From NCBI GenBank assembly GCA_003342895.1, contig PTFA01000005.1, positions 1,946,504-2,010,503 of the forward strand: a DNA stretch of 64,000 nucleotides, read 5' to 3'. The notes beneath the pieces are model-generated. The model saw only the letters and a list, made by a program, of their open reading frames with translations, did not search any database and was not told where the DNA came from. This document shows, piece by piece, positions 26,706-64,000 of the stretch. Numbering within the stretch: position 1 is the stretch's first letter; every line of letters starts with the position of its first letter. The position numbers were made by a program, and so were the translations under genes. The DNA comes from Casuarius casuarius (Eukaryota > Chordata > Aves > Casuariiformes > Casuariidae).

Positions 26706-28553
26706 CCCTGCTGCTTGTCCTCTCCACCANCTTATCCCCATCTCACAAGAATTGCTTGACATAGCCCGTCCAGACAAGCTGTGAAACTTGCAGTCCCAGA
26801 CTCTGTCGAAAAACCTGCTTGCTTAGTCGTGGGGTTGTGCCTGTGTTGGTGAGCAAAGCACAGGCTCCAACATGCACTCGGAGTGCAGCTGATACTGCAC
26901 ATGCCAGGCAGAAACAGAGCTTATTGCAACAGTGCATCACAGGCCTCGGCCTCTTAAACTCCAGTATTACATAAAGGAAAAAAAAAAAAGTTGCCAGTTG
27001 TCAGCCTCTTCCCTTGCCCCAGAACTGCAGCATTTCATTTCTTAGTCTCTACATGTGAAAACTCCCTTCCCTCATTAAAAAGACTGCTATGATTTGAGCA
27101 GAAGGTTAAGGCTGCCTCTTCTTAGATATTCAGTGTCTAAATTCTGACAAAGGCTCCATGAATTAAGAGATGCAGTAGTCTCTTGCACACTTTTCACCCT
27201 ATCTGTACACTGCACAGTACAGCTTTCTCAAATCTGACTCCATCAGCCACACAACTCGCACTGAGACAACTGAATGATTTGACAAGATTTATACCCCATG
27301 TGCCAGAGCCTGTATGTTCAGTTTTCTACTTGCAATAGTGGGACTTGATGAACTTGTCAAGCACCACAGAATTAATAATAAATGAAAACCTATTCTGAAT
27401 TGGCATCCACTCCATCAGTGTAAAAGCAAACAATTCCAGTACCAAGTCAGCATTGTTTGTATCCTATAGACCTTCATTACTTGCTTTTCAATGACTCCTC
27501 TCAGAGCTGGAAGCCACGAGCCGCATCCTACGTCATACTCTTCCTGATGCTTGATATCAGTAGCAGCCTTTTCAGGATGGTTAGGGGAAATTGAAGCTCC
27601 AGTGCAGAGCACCGACTGCCCTGTGGATCTCTGTGCTTCTACAGTCCTGCAAAATGGTTACTGGGAGTAAAAATCTTGTCTTGCATGGGCAGGAGTTTCA
27701 GGGGCTGAGAATTCACTCTAGAGTCAGGCCGACTGTAAGCAGGGGCTCTTTCCACAGTTCTTTCATCATTGCTGGCACTGGTCTGCCCATCCTTTTATTC
27801 ACTCAGCCTTCTCCTGTCCTCATTGCTCCTCTGCTCCCAGTGCAAGTGCCAAGTCCTGAGACTACCTCCTCGGTAGCAGGCCAGAGCTCCCTGGACTGTT
27901 CTAGAAATGAAGCACCAATAACTGTGCCTGTTCTTCAATATAAACAAGCCTGCTCTTTATGGAAAAGTCAAACTATGACAGGACATAACTGTGAAGCCAT
28001 AACTTATTAAATTAACCTTTAGATGCTGCATAAATGCACAGGATTTAGAGAGCAGAATACTCTGTCTCCTCTTTTTCTAACAAAATCACGATTTTAAACT
28101 AATAAAATATTGCCACTTCTTCCCTGCTAGGGTTTCCCTGATATTGTTAGGACAAACACATGTCTGTCAGATAAGGCTGCTAAGGTCCTCCTGAGGTCCT
28201 CTGTATAACCCCTCCACTAGCCTTAGGCAGTGGATAAATAATTCAGGTGGAGTTGTAACATCAACCCCTGCCACATCGCCCAGCTGCAGGCAAACATGGC
28301 TTTCATAATAGAAGNGAACTTCAGTCTCCATCCATAGCCCATACCTTGCTGAATATGAGCGTGTTTTTTCCTAATGATTGAAGTNAAAAGCACAGAGAAA
28401 TGTCTAAGCATCGACAGCCTAAAGTACCTATCAGTTCCTCCTCATCCAGACTTTGTTGGGTCAGTATGTGGGCATGTGGACACAACACAGTTCAGAGAAC
28501 TTATTTTGGTCCCCTGTCCAAAAGCATGAACACCAAAGAGCCTGTTTGTTTTC

Positions 28554-28562
28554 GTGTGTGTG

Positions 28563-28609
<47 letters not shown>
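28554..28609 (+). repeat. (TG)n microsatellite
   Basis: About 28 dinucleotide units, interrupted by one GC and near the end by one TA. It lies 430 bases beyond the B4GALNT3 stop codon, so it would be a (CA)n tract in that gene's 3' UTR if the UTR is long enough. It is likely to be polymorphic in length. Confidence 0.95.
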
Positions 28610-28611
<2 letters not shown>

Positions 28612-29040
28612 TTAGCTTTTTTTGCCTATTTTTTTCTTCAAGTATTGAAAGAGAAGCTGCATTACTGTAAATAATCCATTCTGGGTTTAGCTTGGATTTT
28701 TTCCTTTTTGTTTTGCACCATGCAAGACACAATAGGAAATATGGCACCTCCTTCACCGTACCATCCACCAGCCTGCATGGCAGGAAATACGAGTCCTTCA
28801 CTTGCCTAAAGCTCCCCCACAAAACTCCCCAGCAAGACAAGNAACCCGCATCTTGGATGCAATAGCTCCCAAGAGAAGTTCCTGCTCCTCTAGTCTGACT
28901 GTCCCTTCCTCGGCTGCGCTGTCTCACAGGAGGGCTCTAGAGAGAGAGGAAGAGCATGCACAGTCAGCTGCATGCCTAGATAAAGTGCTTGCTGGGGTGA
29001 GACGGTGGATGACTCTGAAAGGCAGCTTTGGGGTTGAAGG

Positions 29041-54365
<25,325 letters not shown>

Positions 54366-54905
54366 CTGCACAGAGGAAACAGAAAGAGATGTCAGAGTAC
54401 ATGCTAAAAAAAGAAGCCGCAGCAGTTACCAGAATAATTTGGTCCTGTGAGAGGCTGAGAGACTTCTAATGCTCTGGAATTGCTCAGCAGAGACCAGGAC
54501 CTGTTTACTTTATTTGCAGTGGGCAGACTGATACAGGGAAAAAGAAATGGCCTTTGCCTTCCTCAAAAAAATCTTCTCTTGCTCTTATTAATTTGTTATA
54601 TTAAAGATTCATCATAGTTATAAAATGCATTTCAGAGATGACACTAGTTACACTAAAGAAGACCAATTTTTTAACTAATAATATGGAGGAAAAAAGTATA
54701 AAACAATAGCCAAATTCCTAATTTGTCTAACCACCAAAAGAATATTATTCTGAATATGCACCTATTTGCAAAATAAAAGCTTTCAGTATTCCCCTCTTGA
54801 GAGAAATACTGAATGACTGGAAATGCAGCACCTGATGGGACATTGAGCTACAATGGCTAAACTATCAGCAGTGAGGAAGTTAAGAACATCAGCATTTAAG
54901 TGAAG

Positions 54906-54952
54906 GCAGCTTCCAGGTTCAAATGCAGCTTCCAGGTTCAAATGCAGCTTCC
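54906..54952 (+). repeat. 19-base tandem repeat, about 2.5 copies
   Basis: The unit GCAGCTTCCAGGTTCAAAT occurs twice in perfect tandem (54906-54924, 54925-54943) followed by the first nine bases of a third copy. The perfect identity suggests a recent slippage event. Confidence 0.95.
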
Positions 54953-57900
54953 TTTTCCACCCCGTCCCTACCCAATCTGCTCCATCCAGGAGCCATTCTG
55001 AGTTTCCTGCTGCAACTCCCTTGGCCAACTTGGGTTTATGAGGAACAAAGACAAGCAGGCACAATATAACCTTGTAGCTCTCTACATCACTAGTGAGACA
55101 GAGTCCAGTAAACAATGCGGTTTTCAGGTCTGCTAAACACATTGGCGGCGAGTCAGCAACTACCCAACCTGACAGCACAGCAGTTCAGCACTGTGCACAC
55201 ATCTCATGATAGCTTAACTGTGAAGAGCACAAGTACCAAAACATCCTCGAGCACTTGCTTTTCCCAGGCTGGTGGTGGGCCTGCTAAATAGCTGCGTACC
55301 AGGGAGTGAAGTTGAGCTCTTTGCACATTTTCTTTAAACATGGAAATTTAGATGCCAGGGTTGATGGCAAACCTGTGGGAAAGCTTTTCAACCCCAGAAC
55401 TCTGCAAGGCCCACAGGAGTTTGTTGCCTCAGTATATAAAGGGAAACATCCCACCAGCTTCCAGCTTCCCTCTTCACACAGGTACTGGCATGTCTGAATC
55501 CTGAGACAGCTGATCTGAGCCCTCTGCACCACTCTTGTGGTAAAAAGTAACAGGGACATGCTCTGAGTAGGCAGCAGAGACCACTGCTGAGGAAACTTCC
55601 ACTCTGAGAGCTGGCATACCCATCTTTACCCTGCCCCATCCCAACCCTGCAGCATGGGAAAGGCATTACGGCTAAACTAGAAGCATGCTCCATCAACTGC
55701 CTCTATAAGCTACGTGATTTATATCAGCTCCAAAGCATCCCTGAGCTATGCTGAGGCCAAGGCAAACCCCAAACAACTCCAGGAACTAGAAGCCACAAAT
55801 GGCCCCTTCGGAGATTCCTCTCCCCAGCTGTGCTGAGCCCTGGGCCTACTGCCCCTACAGACAGGGTTGTGAAACCCTGCCTCGGCTCACTCCTGAATCT
55901 GGGTGCTGTGGACTGTGACGATTAATGAAAAGAAAGTGCAAGAAATATAGAAAATGTGAAAGTCACAGACTTGAAGAGTCACAGACTTTGAAAGCTACAG
56001 ACTTTCTGACTCACAGTCAGAGGCAACTAGGGTGTCCCGCTCACCTGAGGCTAGTGGCTGTTATTATATAAGTGATTTTGATTCAGACCCTATTAGATGC
56101 TGTTTAGCAATGAATTTCTGATCTAGGTCATCCCACCCCCAGACTCTGATCTGAAGCTGTGGGTTTAGTCTATGACTAAAAATATCAACACCAATATTGA
56201 ACTTGTGCAGAAAATTGGTTTACTCGCTTTTTTTTTCACTCACTCTGGGTAAGTAGTCTACTGATCAATGCAGCCTAAGCAAGGATCATGCTTCAGGGAT
56301 TAACTGATTGTCACAGGAAAGAAGAAATTCCTGTATCTCCATATAAAATAACATGTAGTTGGCGAGTTTCCACCTCATTGAGGATGATGAGGCATGGACT
56401 ACTGTTTCTGAACATCCTGCAGCTGGACAGGCAGTCTGCTTTGCAATGAGGCTGGAACAGTCTTTTTGGTTCACATAAAATTCAGTGCTCGCTGCTTTAA
56501 GGACTCCTCTTACCAGTGGTTAAANGGAGCAAGCTTTTCTTCAGAGGAGAGAACAAGAAGAGGGGGACTGGCTAGACTAGAGAGGAAGTAAGTAAAACAG
56601 GAATACAAAAAATAAGTTATGGGAAGATGATGGTATTTCAACTGTCAGTTCCTTCCCCAAGATTCACTGAGGGAAAAGGATGCCAAGAAAAGTAATTTTT
56701 GTGCAGAGGTAAGAGATTACTTGTTTTTGTTCTTAAACTCAGAACTTCACAGGCCTTTGGAATAAGCTCACAATGAAATTCCAAGAATTAGCCTCTACTG
56801 AAAAAGGATGTTGGCCAGCACAGACTGCTGTGGCGATTCCTGGGCTTCTCTGTGTTTAAGTTCCTAAGCACGACTGGCATGGAGCCCACTGCAAAGCATA
56901 TACAGAGGCCTGGCTGGATGCAAATGCCAATTGCTGACATTTTGCTGACCCTTGGAAAAGAGAAGAAAGGGGTATAATTGTCTGTATTGTACAAATATTT
57001 ACCTAATGCTTATATCAGCTGAACAAGGAAGAGACAAAGCAGCTAGAAATTAATCTGGAGGTAGCAATTTCTGTGCTTGTTAAGTTGTACTTCTTTGGCA
57101 GATTAATTCCCCAACACAGTAAGAAAAGAATTTCAGAAAATAACAGGGTGAACACTCCCCTTAGGAGAAATTCTTGGTGTTCCAGCTCCTCGTCAAAAGA
57201 CTGGCTTTTCCCTGGAAAAACTTCTGGGGGAAGAAACAGGCTTTCCCCCCACACTGCTTGGTCAGAGGAGGGAGGGAGCTATGGAAAGCAAGAGAAGGGA
57301 CCAATCTCTTCTGGCCTCCTTTAGCCAGACCTGTGAGGCCAACTGTTATCTGAGGGCATGGTAAGGGTTTTCTCCCCAGCAGAGGCCACAAGATCAAGGC
57401 TTCACTTTACAGGTATCTCCCATGTGAAAGCCAGAGAGCAGAGCCCTGTGGTAGGTCCTCTGCTCAAGAGCATCAGAGCAAGGCAGTCTATGACAGGTTT
57501 GGACTCTCTGAGCTATTGGCAAGTGCTGTGCAGTAGCCAGGTGTCTGGGGCATTTTCTTGATGGCTACTTCAAGTTGACAAGAATTTATGTGGAAAAAAC
57601 AGTAGGCAGGAACTAAAATACCTCAGCAAATACTTAGGTATCACTAAGCAGGAACACCAGATCTATTACAGTTTTGCTCCAGCCCCTCTATGAAATTGGC
57701 CTTGGCTAGGATGGGAAAAGGCAAACTGTAAAAGCAGAAAAACACAGGCTTAAGAAAGACCATCATTCCCAGCTAGGCAAGCAGCTGAAGACATGAGGCC
57801 AGCCCTTGCAACCATGAGCCTGCCAGACAGACATAGAGACTCCTGTTGCTTCTCTGCTCTAGGCACCGATCCCCTCTCACTCCCTTGAAGCACACTGTTG

Positions 57901-59059
57901 CTCTCCAAGGCTGCTTTTTTGCACGCTCGCCCTCCGTGGCAGCGGGCCTGGCCTTCCCTGGGCCACTGGCGATAGGTTCGGTGAGGGAGTTCAACAGGAA
58001 ACCAACCCACAGGGAAAGAGGTGCGCATGGTTTCCCGCCGGACCAGCTCGCCAACTCAAGCCGTCCATTAGCCATGAGAGTGCCACAACCAGTGTAACGT
58101 CAGATCNCCCTCTTCACCAGCCCTGCCAGTAACGCACAGGTGGTGCCACAGCACGATGGACGGAGCGGATTTGTATGGTTTTGTGCCGTGAGAAGCTCTG
58201 ATGAGCAAGGAGATGTGGTTGGAGAGGCTGGGAAGGGGCAGAAGGGCACAGCCACCTGAGGAGAGCAGAGGAACCATATGGCACAAGTTTGAGGTCAAAG
58301 ATTACAAGCGTGGCTTGGGCACAGCAGTGAGACCTTCCTGAGCTGGAGAACCAGCTCATGACTTACCCCCAGGTAACAGCCAGCCTCAGTGCTATAGAGT
58401 ACCCAGCTGTGGCACAGCCGTTGCTGTCGCCTGCACAGCTATTTCAGGTGCACATGAGGACAAAGTGGTAGCGCCAGGCCAGGTTTGGAGTTGGCGGAGA
58501 CTTCCAAGAAAATTCCCAGAACGGTTCCTTAGGCTGCAGACCGGCTGCTGCAGCCAGAAACCAGACCCAGGCTGGGGAGATGACCTGGTATACAGCTGCG
58601 GAGGTTACTCAAACTTTCATTGCAAGAGTAAAGCCAGCTTTTCACTGCTAATGACAGTAGTTGCCCAGTGGACTTTTCTTTCCTGCAAAGCAGCTATAGC
58701 TCATAACCTAATTGCTGACTGTCACTCAAACTTTAAGAGCTCAGCTAAGCAGAAATACAAAAAGAGAGGTATTTATTTGGTATGATGCCACTGGAAAACA
58801 CTGGTAACCTGCTATCTGGTTAGAAATTAAGGGATACAAAAGCTGTAACAAGAGGAAGTAACATAAAGCTGTTTCTTGCCTTCAGGCTGGTCAGAGCCCA
58901 TGGGTTTATCTCCCCCTCTTCTGAGCTATGCTTTTTTACCACTCTCATGTTAAAAATCAGCTAAGGAAGCAACAGGGACAGCAAATCATGATGGGGAGCG
59001 GATTTCATCCAACAGCTATCAACTCTGCCAGAACAATGTACCTGAAGCTCATCTCAAGA

Positions 59060-59092
59060 AAAAAACAACAACAAAAAACAAAAAAAGAAAAA
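59060..59092 (+). repeat. A-rich low-complexity tract
   Basis: Runs of A broken by single C and G residues, in the presumed B4GALNT3 first intron. It could be a decayed retroposon tail, but no element body is recognised beside it. Confidence 0.8.
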
Positions 59093-61743
59093 CTCCACAG
59101 AAATCCACAGCCAGAGATGATAGTACCCAGGGAGCTATCAGGCCTGAGGGCAGGAACGTGACCAGAGCTGCTCTATCTGTTTGGAGATTAGATCCACCAG
59201 GCCACTGTGCTGCCCCCAGCCCCAGACAGCACCTGATGTTTCAATTAGTCCATGGAGGTACCTGGCCCAATTGTGTAAGAGGGAAATCCCAGACCCCCTC
59301 AGGNGATCAGCTTTCCCACTGAAGGATGAGATTTGATTACTCTGCTCTTGTTACTGCTGCTTACATAGCTGCAAATGCTATTAACATCCATATGTTATCC
59401 AGCCCTTTTGTAATCATGCTAAATGATTTCACTCAACAGCCTAAGGTCTGTAGGCTGGTTCACATGGGAAGCATTTCCTTCTGATCTGAGACAGTCCTCC
59501 TCCTCTCTTGTTATAGGGACAGAGCAAGAAAAAAACTGGTAGGCATGAGGCACAGTTTTGTTCATTACCTCCATTGATCACAGACTCTTCAGCATGGCAT
59601 AACAGTTTAACTCTCGCCTTGATGGTCTTATTTCCCCTCTTCTATCCCAGCTGAATTTCTTCGATTTGCTCTCTTCTGAGGGGACTGCAATGTGATTGAG
59701 GACTTTCCCAGTAAGATTCCTGGTGGAACAGGCATGCAAGAGCAGTACCCAATACCCCCAAGTATTGCCGTTAGGCACCTTGAAAAAGAACTAGTCCCAA
59801 AGAGATTGGGGAAACGTGGCTTGAAACTGAACGTGACATAGGAGCACAACTCAGGGCACTATTTGCAGTCTCACCTGCATATACACCAAGTCTCCTGCCC
59901 TGAATACGAACCTCATTGCTACCTCCTGCCTCAGTTGCTTTCATTTAGCTTATAACCCATTCACATGCAATGCACTGGCAGTGCTTTCACCCACTCTGCG
60001 ATCTCAGGTGTCAGAGACAGTGAGGTTGTGATCCAGCAACCAAATACTTCTGGCCAGTGAGATCATGGGGACAGGCTGCCATGCTGTGCCGTGTGTCCCA
60101 GGCAGCCTTGGTACATGGTGCAACTTCATGGCTGCAGCCTGACAGGGTAGATCTCCTTGTCACCTGGCCAAGGCAGTGCAGCATCATGCACTAAGGAAAT
60201 GGGTATTTAGGGAATTCATCTTGCCTTTTATGCATCCTGACCAGAGCAAACCCCTATTGCTAACACCATGCTGTAGGAAAAGCAACAGATATGCATGCAG
60301 CTGCGTGACACAGGCACACACAGCATAAAGATGAAGTGTAAACTGACCTCATAAAAATAAAGGTGTGGGGGGAGGACAAAGTGGAAAAGAACATCCAATG
60401 GTTTTTGGCCATAGGTGGTAAGTGAAGGTTAGGTCAGGTCATGAATCAAGGACAGGGGGCCATAGACACTATCAAAAAATCATTCAAGGGTAGAAGTAGG
60501 CCAAGAGAGAGTCTGTCTGGTTACTCATTCAAGTCAATAAAAGCTATAGGCGGAAAAAGAGTGAACTCCTTGCCCTCAGATCAAGATCAGAATAACGCTC
60601 CTAGAGTTAAAAGGATTCAAGAAGTCATGAAATCTGCTGTTACAGGGAACACTGCAAACCTTTCCATTTCTGGTTAGTGCAGCACTCTGCAAATGTGAAG
60701 CAGATCAGCAATCATATGTAAATCGCGAGTTATAGAGAGTTTGTGCAAATATGAATTACTCTGTTCTTCCTCAAATTACAACTCTATTCCCTGCTTGTGA
60801 AGTTGCATGGTTTTGTCGTCTGTGAGNTTGCAAATTCTGACAAACTAAAATTCTGACAAATTAGTTGGCAAATTAAAAATATCTGAAGCATGACTGAGAA
60901 AAAGGCAAAGTACTGCACTCAGGAACCAGAGAGGAAAATGAAGAGTCATAACAATCCACGGCACTCATGTAGTTTCACCTGCAGGCTCACCCACCAAATA
61001 ATACCTTGCTACTATTGCGCCCTAGCTATAGGAAAAGTATTTGTTTATAGAGGAAGGAAGGAACTGATAAGCAGTGGCTGGGCCACTAACCTGGTTTGTT
61101 CAGCTCCAGAAATGCCTGTTTTCAACTTAGCGTGTATTAAACTGACTCCAACTGCTGTTTATCTGCATTTGCTGAGTTGAAGGAGGTTCAGGAGCTGACC
61201 CCAGTTTCTGTCCCCTGGGCATGCAACAGTGGGCCCAGGTACGCGGCACCCAGACACAGCTTCAACTGCACGGCCAACCCCCAGCACAGGTCCAACAGCG
61301 GCCCCAGGCCACCAAGGCACATCCCCTCCTGCACGCTCTCACCTCCTTGACCAAGTAACTTAATCCCTCTTCCTTACCATCCTCTCTTCTACAGCTGCAA
61401 AGGTAAAGTACATTAAATAGTCAAGAAGGATTAAATTTGGGGAGGGGTAGAGGAAAAGGGGGGGTACTCTAGTTTTTTAGGGATTAGCTGGCAGTTAGCA
61501 TGCTCAGCTCTGAGACATCATGCTGCACACAAACTGACTCCATAGCTGCCAACTCGTAAGCTACTGCCATCGAAAGCAAACGCTCTCTTGCTTTTTACAC
61601 TATTTGTGCACAGCAATGGACTTCTCAAAACAACCACAGCCAGAGCTGAAAAGACCAGCATCAAGTCATACCAAGACTCAAAGGGTGTTCACGTATTTCA
61701 CACCACAGTTGCACTTACTGAGTCAGGCTTTTGCCAATTGTTG

Positions 61744-61779
61744 GTTTTTTTGTTTGTTTGTTTGTTTGTTTGTTTTTTT
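61744..61779 (+). repeat. (TTTG)n microsatellite
   Basis: A T-run followed by about seven TTTG units and another T-run. It gives a repeated V-C-L-F pattern in two open frames that are not genes. Confidence 0.95.
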
Positions 61780-63474
61780 AACATGGGGTTTGCATCAAAA
61801 CCATTTACTGATGAGAGATCAAGATGTTGGGCTTGGTTGAGCTAAGATACTTGCCGTGCTTGGAAAAACTGGCAGGTTAACAGAAGGGCACAAAATCAAG
61901 TGTGTAAATTTTGATTTTTCTTCCTGCTTTTAAGATCAGAGAGTCATTTGCTACTTTGTGGGCTCCAGTTTTAGCTTTTTTCTTTTTTTTTGGTAAATGG
62001 TAACATCTGACATTATTTTTGGAATGAAATACCTCTAATCCTGGAACATCTACATGAATTCCTACCAATTTATTCCCAGATACCACATCCTCAACTGCTG
62101 ACTCACACCCTGCAGCTCTGCATACAGTCTGCTTTTTCACAGAAATAATAATAATTTAAAAATTTCCTATCTGGCCCTCAAGGTGACTCGCATGAAAAGC
62201 AGCTGTTCCACCTGGTTATGATCAGTGAAAGTGATATTCCTGGCACTCTCCCCTTTGCCTGGAGGCACCAGTGAAACCATGCCCTTAGAGGCAGGACGGC
62301 AACAAAGGCCTCCTCTACCACAATAACAAGTTAATTAAAGCTAATGTTTGTCTCCATACCTCACCAACTCAGTGAAGTCAGTCATATGCATTGCACTCAA
62401 ACAGAATTGAGATACTTCTTATCCACTTTTATTCATATGTATGGCATCATCAACAACTCCAGTAATGACTTCTTACAAAAACAAATGCGTTTGTAAATGC
62501 TTTCTATCATCAACTGAAGTGTTGTTTTGATGTTCATGGTTTCTGAATAAATGCAATGAGTAACAGGCAACTCATGTATGAGACTTCCTTACTCTGAGTA
62601 CAGGGAGGTACCTGCAAAAATAAAGAAACAAAATGGCAATTTACGCTATTTGGAAGACAGCAGTCTTTGCCATCTGTTTTTCTTTTTGCCACAAGACTGT
62701 GCCCAAGAAAGTTCAACAAGGTCATTCATGCAGCTCTCAAAAAAAAATGCATTTGTCTCAACTGATCCAAGCACTGCAGCATACTAAGACTGTTGAAAGA
62801 GCTTTCCAACAGAGTTTTTACACAGGAGCTGTCTAGGATGTGAAGCTGAACATCAACTGTGCAAGAAACCTCCAACTCCACATTTGTTATTTCTTTAGAG
62901 AACATACCTCACCAATTTTTTTTTTTTTTGTATCTTGGATGAGGATTTTAACACAGACTCATTTTAATGAAGCTTGCAGCTTCCACATAGATGCAGCTGT
63001 CCCAAAATAAGTGAAAATAAATTTGCAGCAGGTAAGATCTGTGAAATTTTTTGCTGTAGGAAACACCATCCATTGCTTTCATGAAATAGAACCTTTTCAT
63101 TTCTCTACTTGCCATTTGTATTTGCCATTTTGCTCAAAACTGCTGTAGCCATTGTTTTCTTGAATTCATCCTAAAGGCAGTAATCCACTCCCTCTCAGAT
63201 GTATTGTTTCCATGGTCTCTGTGAGAATTGCAACAAATTTTTTACCCTACACAATCAGTTTCAGTAATGACTACAGGAGGTCTAGGGGCAAGATTAAAGG
63301 AAGAGAAGAATTAAGATAAAGAATAGGCTGGACAAACATCTGCCACAAATCATGCAGGTAGAGCTGACCCTTCCCCAAGGCAAGGAAACAATTTGAAATG
63401 ACCCTCTTGAAGGCATCCCAGACATATCCTAAGATGTGATTAAACTATTTTAATTTGCCTGTATTATTGTGGGT

Positions 63475-63547
63475 TATAAAACAACTGGCATTGCCAGGGG
63501 TCTGCATGGGATATAAAACAACTGGCATTGCCGGGGTCTGCATGGGA
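63475..63547 (+). repeat. Tandem duplication of a 37-base unit
   Basis: The unit begins TATAAAACAACTGGCATTGC and ends GGGGTCTGCATGGGA. Copy 1 is 63475-63511 and copy 2 is 63512-63547; they differ by one deleted A in the CCAGGGG/CCGGGG part. The near identity points to a recent local duplication. Confidence 0.95.
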
Positions 63548-64000
63548 CACCCTGCCCCGGCACAGAACGAAGCTCTGAAGGCAGAGACATACCTAAACAA
63601 TACAACACTTGCCTGACAGCTAAGCTAACGAAGAAAGAAAAGGAGGTATACTGATGAATATCAGAGAAATACAATCCGTTAAGTTAAAACCAGACACCTT
63701 TCCGTGACACTCTGTGAAAGGGAGAGAACTGCAACTCTGTAACCCGCAAGAGTAGAAAAAAACCTGTAAAAATAAGGGGACCCAGGGACACAGCTGACAG
63801 GGAGTGCAAAATGCTCATAATAACCCTCAGAGACATCTGCTACAAACATTATAGCATGAAGACTGGGTCACTGGTGCTCAAGAATGCTCCTTGCAACCAT
63901 CCAGAGCAGGAGAGTACTCAAACATGAGCAGATCAGAAAACACCCCATTACACAAAATGGAAACAATTTTACAGAAAAGTTATGGGACAGGAAAAAATGA

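Larger units (their letters stand above)
22781..29040. other. Intergenic region between convergent NINJ2 and B4GALNT3
   Basis: No exon is recognised. The first part to about 23.4 kb is AT-rich and may be extra NINJ2 3' UTR. The part just below 29041 should hold the B4GALNT3 3' UTR on the - strand, including a long TG/CA microsatellite. Two MIR-like relics (26.1 and 26.6 kb) are listed separately. A - strand AATAAA (TTTATT on the + strand, 27794-27799) is a possible B4GALNT3 poly(A) signal, which would make a UTR of about 1.2 kb. Confidence 0.6.
54366..64000. other. Presumed B4GALNT3 intron 1 or 5' flank
   Basis: No sequence encodes the expected cytoplasmic tail plus hydrophobic anchor followed by a phase-1 donor, and no CpG-dense promoter block is seen. 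The most GC-rich part (about 57.85-58.06 kb) has no hydrophobic stretch of the right kind. Contents noted: a 19-base tandem repeat, A- and T-rich tracts, a (TTTG)n repeat and a 37-base duplication. Confidence 0.6.

Noticed and set aside
57750..58097. GC-rich patch as B4GALNT3 exon 1 or promoter
   Set aside because: The - strand frames lack the expected basic tail plus hydrophobic anchor and no phase-1 donor follows; CpG content is modest.

Overview
This is eukaryotic nuclear DNA from an amniote, most likely a sauropsid. Two vertebrate genes are broken into exons with canonical GT-AG introns. The interspersed repeats are CR1 LINE pieces and old amniote MIR-type SINE pieces, with no Alu, B1 or L1-like sequence seen. 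A bird or crocodilian is my best guess and a turtle is possible; the sequence alone does not settle it. About 40 isolated single-base Ns are scattered through the window, none inside a coding exon I found.

The layout is a convergent gene pair. NINJ2 (ninjurin 2, + strand) has its two main coding exons at 19481-19712 and 21160-21326, plus a probable spliced 3' UTR exon from 22218. B4GALNT3 (beta-1,4-N-acetylgalactosaminyltransferase 3, - strand) has 19 coding exons between 54365 and 29041, which I take as exons 2 to 20 of 20. All its reading phases join and all splice sites are canonical, giving about 1014 codons without exon 1. In human, as I remember it, NINJ2 and B4GALNT3 are also convergent neighbours (chromosome 12p13), so the order supports both names. 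The first coding exon of each gene is not found: NINJ2's lies further left, in 1-19480 or beyond the window, and B4GALNT3's lies right of 54366, probably beyond the window.

Region by region: 1-19480 is presumably NINJ2 first intron or 5' flank, with a CR1 3' end at about 1630, MIR-like relics, a purine-rich block and a G-quadruplex motif. 19481 to about 22780 is NINJ2. About 22780-29040 lies between the two gene ends. 29041-54365 is B4GALNT3, with an old CR1 LINE between exons 14 and 15 and a clean solo retroviral LTR (45333-46127, 4-bp target duplication) only 45 bp downstream of exon 4. 54366-64000 is presumed B4GALNT3 first intron with simple repeats and two short tandem duplications.

The two genes are not known to share a pathway. 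B4GALNT3 is a Golgi type II enzyme that makes LacdiNAc (GalNAc-beta-1,4-GlcNAc) on glycoproteins; NINJ2 is a small two-pass plasma-membrane protein of the ninjurin family. I found no RNA gene, CRISPR array or clear new gene system. The most notable points are the sense-oriented solo LTR next to a B4GALNT3 exon, a NINJ1-like glycosylation sequon in NINJ2, and a 256-codon open frame antisense inside B4GALNT3 intron 3.
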